A stretch of 26,252 bases of DNA from positions 1 through 26,252 of the forward strand of contig JADFOP010000031.1 in NCBI GenBank assembly GCA_022562795.1, read 5' to 3'. Positions 23,296 through 26,252 of the stretch are shown here, one piece after another; within the stretch, counting starts at the first letter, position 1; every line of letters starts with the position of its first letter. Below the pieces are notes generated by a model. It worked only from the letters and a program-made list of their open reading frames with translations. It was not told where the DNA came from and searched no databases. Made by a program: the position numbers and the translations under genes. The stretch is from Nitrospinota bacterium. GTDB taxonomy: Bacteria; JADFOP01.

Positions 23296-24027
23296 ATGGC
23301 ACCGACCGGCGATCTCGCCATCACGTGGCTAGGCCACTCCACCTTCACCCTCACCACCCCAGGCGGCAAGACGGTGCTCATCGACCCGTGGGTCGAGGGC
23401 AACCCGGCCTGCCCCGAGGAGGCCAAGTCCTTCGATGCCATCGACATCATGCTCATCACCCACGCCCACTTCGACCACATGGGCGACGCCGTGGCCCTCG
23501 CCCAGGCCCATGGTCCTCAGGTGGTCGCGATTTTCGAGATCTCCCAGTGGTTGGAGGCCAAGGGGGTGGAAAACTGTAACCCGATGGGCAAGAGCGGCAC
23601 GGTGGAGGTGGGGGGGATCAAGGTGACGATGGTGGAAGCCCAGCACAGCGCCGGGCTCTTGGACGACGACGGCCGACTCATATACGGCGGCGAGCCGGCG
23701 GGCCTTGTCGTGGAGCTTGAGACGGGCCTAAAGCTCTACCACGCCGGGGATACGGGCGTCTTTTCCGACATGGCCCTCATCAGCGAGCTGTACGAGCCCG
23801 CCATCACTCTGCTCCCCATTGGGGATCGGTTCACCATGGGGCCCCGAGAGGCCGCCTACGCCTGTAAGCTGTTGAAGCCAAAGCTGGTCATCCCCATGCA
23901 CTACGGCACTTTCGGGCTCCTTACGGGGACGCCTGAAGAGTTCCAGGGGCTGGTCGAAGGAATGGACTTTGAAGTGGTTGTGCTCACACCCGGAGCCACC
24001 CACACCGTGAGTGGCGGGACGCTCTAG
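23296..24027 (+). CDS. UPF0173-type metal-dependent hydrolase (metallo-beta-lactamase fold)
   Basis: The 243-residue product carries the UPF0173/UlaG-like pattern: ITWLGHSTFTL (9-19), VLIDPWVEGNP (27-37), THAHFDHMGD (55-64, the HxHxDH metal motif), VEAQHSAGL, LYHAGDTGVFSDMALI, LLPIGDRFTMGP and IPMHYGTFG near the end. Metal-binding His and Asp residues are all present. The natural substrate of this family is mostly unknown. GGAGG lies about nine bases before the ATG. It is followed by a good intrinsic terminator, so it forms the end of its transcription unit. Confidence 0.92.
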   Translation: MAPTGDLAITWLGHSTFTLTTPGGKTVLIDPWVEGNPACPEEAKSFDAIDIMLITHAHFDHMGDAVALAQAHGPQVVAIFEISQWLEAKGVENCNPMGKSGTVEVGGIKVTMVEAQHSAGLLDDDGRLIYGGEPAGLVVELETGLKLYHAGDTGVFSDMALISELYEPAITLLPIGDRFTMGPREAAYACKLLKPKLVIPMHYGTFGLLTGTPEEFQGLVEGMDFEVVVLTPGATHTVSGGTL

Positions 24028-24054
24028 AGCTTCTTTCCCATTTGGAATTACGTA

Positions 24055-24088
24055 GGCCCGGGCAGCTCTGGCTGGCCCGGGCTTTTTT
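24055..24088 (+). terminator. Rho-independent terminator after the UPF0173 gene
   Basis: GCCCGGGCAG (24056-24065) pairs with CTGGCCCGGGC (24072-24082) with one bulged C and a short loop, followed by six T (24083-24088). The stem is very GC-rich. It stops plus-strand transcription before the convergent trmJ gene. Confidence 0.85.
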
Positions 24089-24106
24089 GTGGGGCGGAAG
24101 GGGGAT

Positions 24107-24877
24107 TCACCCCTCGGTCGGCGGTGTGGCTGGGGACCGCTCCCGTAAGGAGCCCTCCTCGATGTACCACCGCATCTGCTGGAAGATGCCCCTAATGATG
24201 CGGACTTCCCGATCGGTCAAGCCAGCCCTGCCGAACATCTGGCGTAGCGCAAACATGATGTGATCGGCGTGAGAGCCCTGGAGGAAGCCTATCCGTTCGA
24301 GCTCGGGGCGCATTTGCTCGTACATGGCCTCTAGGTCCGCGTGGGAGGCCAGCGGCGTCGCCCCCCCGGGAGGCCCGCTCCCCTCGGAGGCCAAGTAGCA
24401 CTCGTAGCAGACGATGAGGACCGCCTGGGCCAGGTTGAGGGAGCTTACGGACGGCTCGGCCGGGATCGTGCATATGCCCTGGCAGAGGGACAATTCCTGG
24501 TTGGAGAGCCCCCGGTCCTCGGGCCCGAAGACCAGGGCGACCCGGCTGGCCGCTCCAACGGCGATCCAGTCGCGGGCTAGCTCGCGGGGCGGCTTCGCTG
24601 CGGAGCGCATGGGCCCGCCTCGTCGGGTCGTTGCCACAACATGTCCGCAGTCGGCCACCGCATCGGCCAAGCTCTCGAAAAGCTCGGCGGCCTCTAGCAC
24701 GTCCCGGCCCTTCATGGACATCTTCCGGGCCTCGGGGCCGTACCACTCGCCAGGGTTAACGAGCCGAAGACGGCCGAATCCCATGTTCTTCATCGCGCGG
24801 GCAACCGAGCCCACATTGGCCGGGCCTTGGGGCTCGACAAGGACCACGACGAAAGCGTCCAGGGGAGTGGCGTTCAC
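24107..24877 (-). CDS. trmJ: tRNA/rRNA 2'-O-methyltransferase, TrmJ-like (SpoU family)
   Basis: The 256-residue enzyme transfers a methyl group from SAM to the 2'-hydroxyl of RNA. The three SPOUT motifs are present: VEPQGPANVGSVARAMKNMG (14-33; Asn21 and Arg27), VFGPEDRGLSNQEL (116-129) and SLNLAQAV (146-153), which forms the knotted SAM site. VEPQGPANVG and the C-terminal LRQMFGRAGLTDREVRIIRG are typical of TrmJ, which methylates position 32 of tRNAs; a close paralogue with another target is possible. The start is GTG at 24877, overlapping the stop of the upstream frame (GTGA). That end of the upstream frame probably belongs to the real genome. Confidence 0.88.
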   Translation of the reverse strand: MNATPLDAFVVVLVEPQGPANVGSVARAMKNMGFGRLRLVNPGEWYGPEARKMSMKGRDVLEAAELFESLADAVADCGHVVATTRRGGPMRSAAKPPRELARDWIAVGAASRVALVFGPEDRGLSNQELSLCQGICTIPAEPSVSSLNLAQAVLIVCYECYLASEGSGPPGGATPLASHADLEAMYEQMRPELERIGFLQGSHADHIMFALRQMFGRAGLTDREVRIIRGIFQQMRWYIEEGSLRERSPATPPTEG

Positions 24878-25515
24878 GACGGAGGACCTCCGGAGGCCGG
24901 GCGGCAGCGGATACGGCCGTCGGCGGCCTCGATGCGGACGGGCAAGAGGTGCTCGATGACGTGGGCGTTGGTCGTCACGTGGTCGGTGATGGCGTGCGTG
25001 GTGTAGACCCCCCCGCCGGCCAGCGCCAGTTCACGCGCCGTATCGCCGCTGGAGACACGCAGCGCCGGGGTGATCCGCCAGCTCTCGCCCAGCGCGTGGC
25101 GCAGCTTGGGGGTGTATTTCAGCGGCTTGGAAGGGTCGAGTGGGGCCAGGGTCGCCAGGCGGATCTGGCTGCGCGGCGGCAGCACCCAGCGGATTGGCTT
25201 GTCCGGTGCGCCGACGGCGTTCTGCACGCCAGTCAGTTTGAGCTCCACATCGACCGGGGCGAACAGGTCGTTGCGCACCACGAGGGTTTCGCCGCCGGCA
25301 TGCTTGCGGGTTTCCAGCTTTACCTGGGTGTCGAGCTTCTCGACCATTCGATCACTGAAGGTGAACACGCGCGCACCCGGTGCAGCCTGGTCGCTGTAGG
25401 TGACCACGCCGTTGGCGTCGGTGTACTTGTAGATGGTGAGGGCCGAGGCAGGCATGGCCAGCCAGAACAACCCAAGAGCAAGAAAGGTGCGCCCCAACAT
25501 AACGGCAGACTTCAT
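24874..25515 (-). CDS. Probable chimeric frame: Pseudomonas-like DUF4124 protein joined to unrelated C-terminus
   Basis: Residues 1-25 are a signal peptide (ALGLFWLAMPASA). Residues 26-50 (LTIYKYTDANGVVTYSDQAA) are a DUF4124 start. Up to LKYTPKLRHALG (about residue 140) it reads like the N-terminal part of gammaproteobacterial, Pseudomonas-type M23 peptidases. There the family would go on to the peptidase domain with its HxH zinc motif. Instead the frame continues ESWRITPALRVSSGDTAREL, LALAGGGV, similar in style to a LysR effector domain, and then VYTTHAITDHVTTNAHVIEH to the end. No peptidase motif exists. I think two or three unrelated pieces are fused, most likely by assembly. The last ~40 codons, which overlap trmJ by four bases, may be the end of the genuine upstream gene. 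Confidence 0.45.
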   Translation of the reverse strand: MKSAVMLGRTFLALGLFWLAMPASALTIYKYTDANGVVTYSDQAAPGARVFTFSDRMVEKLDTQVKLETRKHAGGETLVVRNDLFAPVDVELKLTGVQNAVGAPDKPIRWVLPPRSQIRLATLAPLDPSKPLKYTPKLRHALGESWRITPALRVSSGDTARELALAGGGVYTTHAITDHVTTNAHVIEHLLPVRIEAADGRIRCRPASGGPPS

Positions 25516-25665
25516 GTGGTTATGTATTCAGAGGGCTGCAGACTAGCAGCGCAGCGGTAGATGCGCGAGCCACCGACTGTCAGCCTGTGAAATGGTTCAT
25601 CGCGCCATCGGCCTTTCCAGACGGTCGGTCGCTTCGCTGTTCTACCCCGGCTGCCTTGGAAACAG

Positions 25666-26252
25666 CTAGGCGCCCGGCACGAAGTGGCGCTGAGCGGTAC
25701 CCCGAGCGATCAGCCGGGACAGGTAATCGAGCTTTTGCGGATCGCGATCGACGAAGCGAAAGGTCAATTGCAGCCACTCACTGTCCGGCTTGGGTTCCAG
25801 CGCTGCGACCGCGTGCAGATAGCCATTGAGGCGTGCCACCTCCCCGCCTTCGCCCTGCTCCAGATCGAGCACTGCGCTCTCCAGCACCTGCGGTAGCGTC
25901 TCACCGCGCCTGACCACTAGCAGCCCCTCTTTGAGACTGAGGGCCTTGATGACGCACGCAAGCGTCCCGCTCGCCAGGCGCAGCTGGCCTTGGCCGCGAC
26001 CGCCACTGGCTGCTGTTGGTTTGGCTGCGCCCGGCTGCACGAGCGGCGCGGCGAAACCGGGCGCCGGTGACACGGCCGCCGCAGCAGATGCCGGTTTGAT
26101 GACTTCAGCCTTACCGCCCGTCAACGCAGCCAAGGAATCGTTAGCCATGCCGGTGTTGGTCGGCCGTGCCGGTGCGCTGGCAGCCAACGCACCGAGCTTG
26201 CCGGCCCTTCCAAGGGCCTTGCGGACCTTGGTGGTCAATTGTTCGTTGGAGA
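25666..26252 (-). CDS. Partial Ala/Pro-rich protein, possibly with a degenerate PilZ-like C-terminal domain
   Basis: The frame is open to the window end, so the N-terminus is missing; the TTG at 26238 is read as Leu within SNEQLTTKVRKALGR, not as a start. Residues up to about 95 form an Ala, Pro and Gly-rich linker. The last ~100 residues are compact: LASGTLACVIKALSLKEGLL, later SEWLQLTFRFVDRDPQKLDY and a basic tail ending FVPGA. The strand-and-end pattern recalls PilZ domains, but the RxxxR motif is not evident. Codon use and style fit Pseudomonas, as in the neighbouring frame, rather than the rest of the window. Function unknown. Confidence 0.5.
   Translation of the reverse strand, partial: SNEQLTTKVRKALGRAGKLGALAASAPARPTNTGMANDSLAALTGGKAEVIKPASAAAAVSPAPGFAAPLVQPGAAKPTAASGGRGQGQLRLASGTLACVIKALSLKEGLLVVRRGETLPQVLESAVLDLEQGEGGEVARLNGYLHAVAALEPKPDSEWLQLTFRFVDRDPQKLDYLSRLIARGTAQRHFVPGA

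Noticed and set aside
25545-25600. GCGCAGCGGTAGATGCGCGAG, reminiscent of a tRNA D-arm region
   Set aside because: No T-arm or closing acceptor stem follows.

Overview
The window comes from an uncultured, GC-rich bacterium with a Gram-negative type envelope: it has an outer-membrane secretin, lipoproteins with lipoboxes, and periplasmic binding-protein transport. Nothing fixes the phylum. The gene mix (Tad pilus, AmmeMemoRadiSam B, TIGR04283-type glycosyltransferase, UPF0173 hydrolase, dispersed short palindromic repeats) fits lineages near Desulfobacterota, Nitrospinota or Tectomicrobia, but that is only an inference. The last ~1.2 kb looks Pseudomonas-like and is probably an assembly chimera.

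Layout. 1-1450 (+): end of the Tad secretin cpaC, the TPR lipoprotein tadD and a small lipoprotein. 1584-7742 (-): the other half of the Tad locus, transcribed towards the first half in the order flp, tadV/cpaA, cpaB, tadZ/cpaE, tadA/cpaF, tadB, tadC. tadB is cut by one in-frame amber codon. In front of flp lies a sequence matching every fixed position of the sigma-54 promoter consensus. About 110 bp further upstream is a small dyad, then a decayed remnant of what looks like a response regulator, directly behind an NtrB/PilS-like sensor kinase (8274-10031). This suggests pilus expression was, or is, under two-component, sigma-54 control.

10535-16997 is mixed housekeeping and accessory sequence: a dUTPase/dCTP-deaminase-fold protein without the usual catalytic motif, a glycosyltransferase with a large inverted repeat just before its start, an exported TPR protein divergent from NAD kinase, a repeat-rich intergenic region with two 96-bp copies and a strong sigma-70-like promoter without a clear gene, an enoyl-CoA hydratase, a second short tandem repeat, and a Memo-family protein. 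The Memo gene is tightly coupled to an AAA-type ATPase (17004-18362) of a family I recall, unverified, being annotated as Flp-pilus-associated.

18460-22178 (-) is a complete ferric-iron ABC transporter (fbpA-fbpB-fbpC) with two Fur-box-like palindromes upstream, so it should be iron-repressed. 22575-24877 holds an unrecognised conserved-looking protein, a UPF0173 metallohydrolase with a good terminator, and a convergent TrmJ-type RNA methyltransferase. 24874-26252 holds an ORF whose N-terminal half resembles a Pseudomonas DUF4124/M23 protein but whose C-terminus does not, and a partial Ala/Pro-rich protein.
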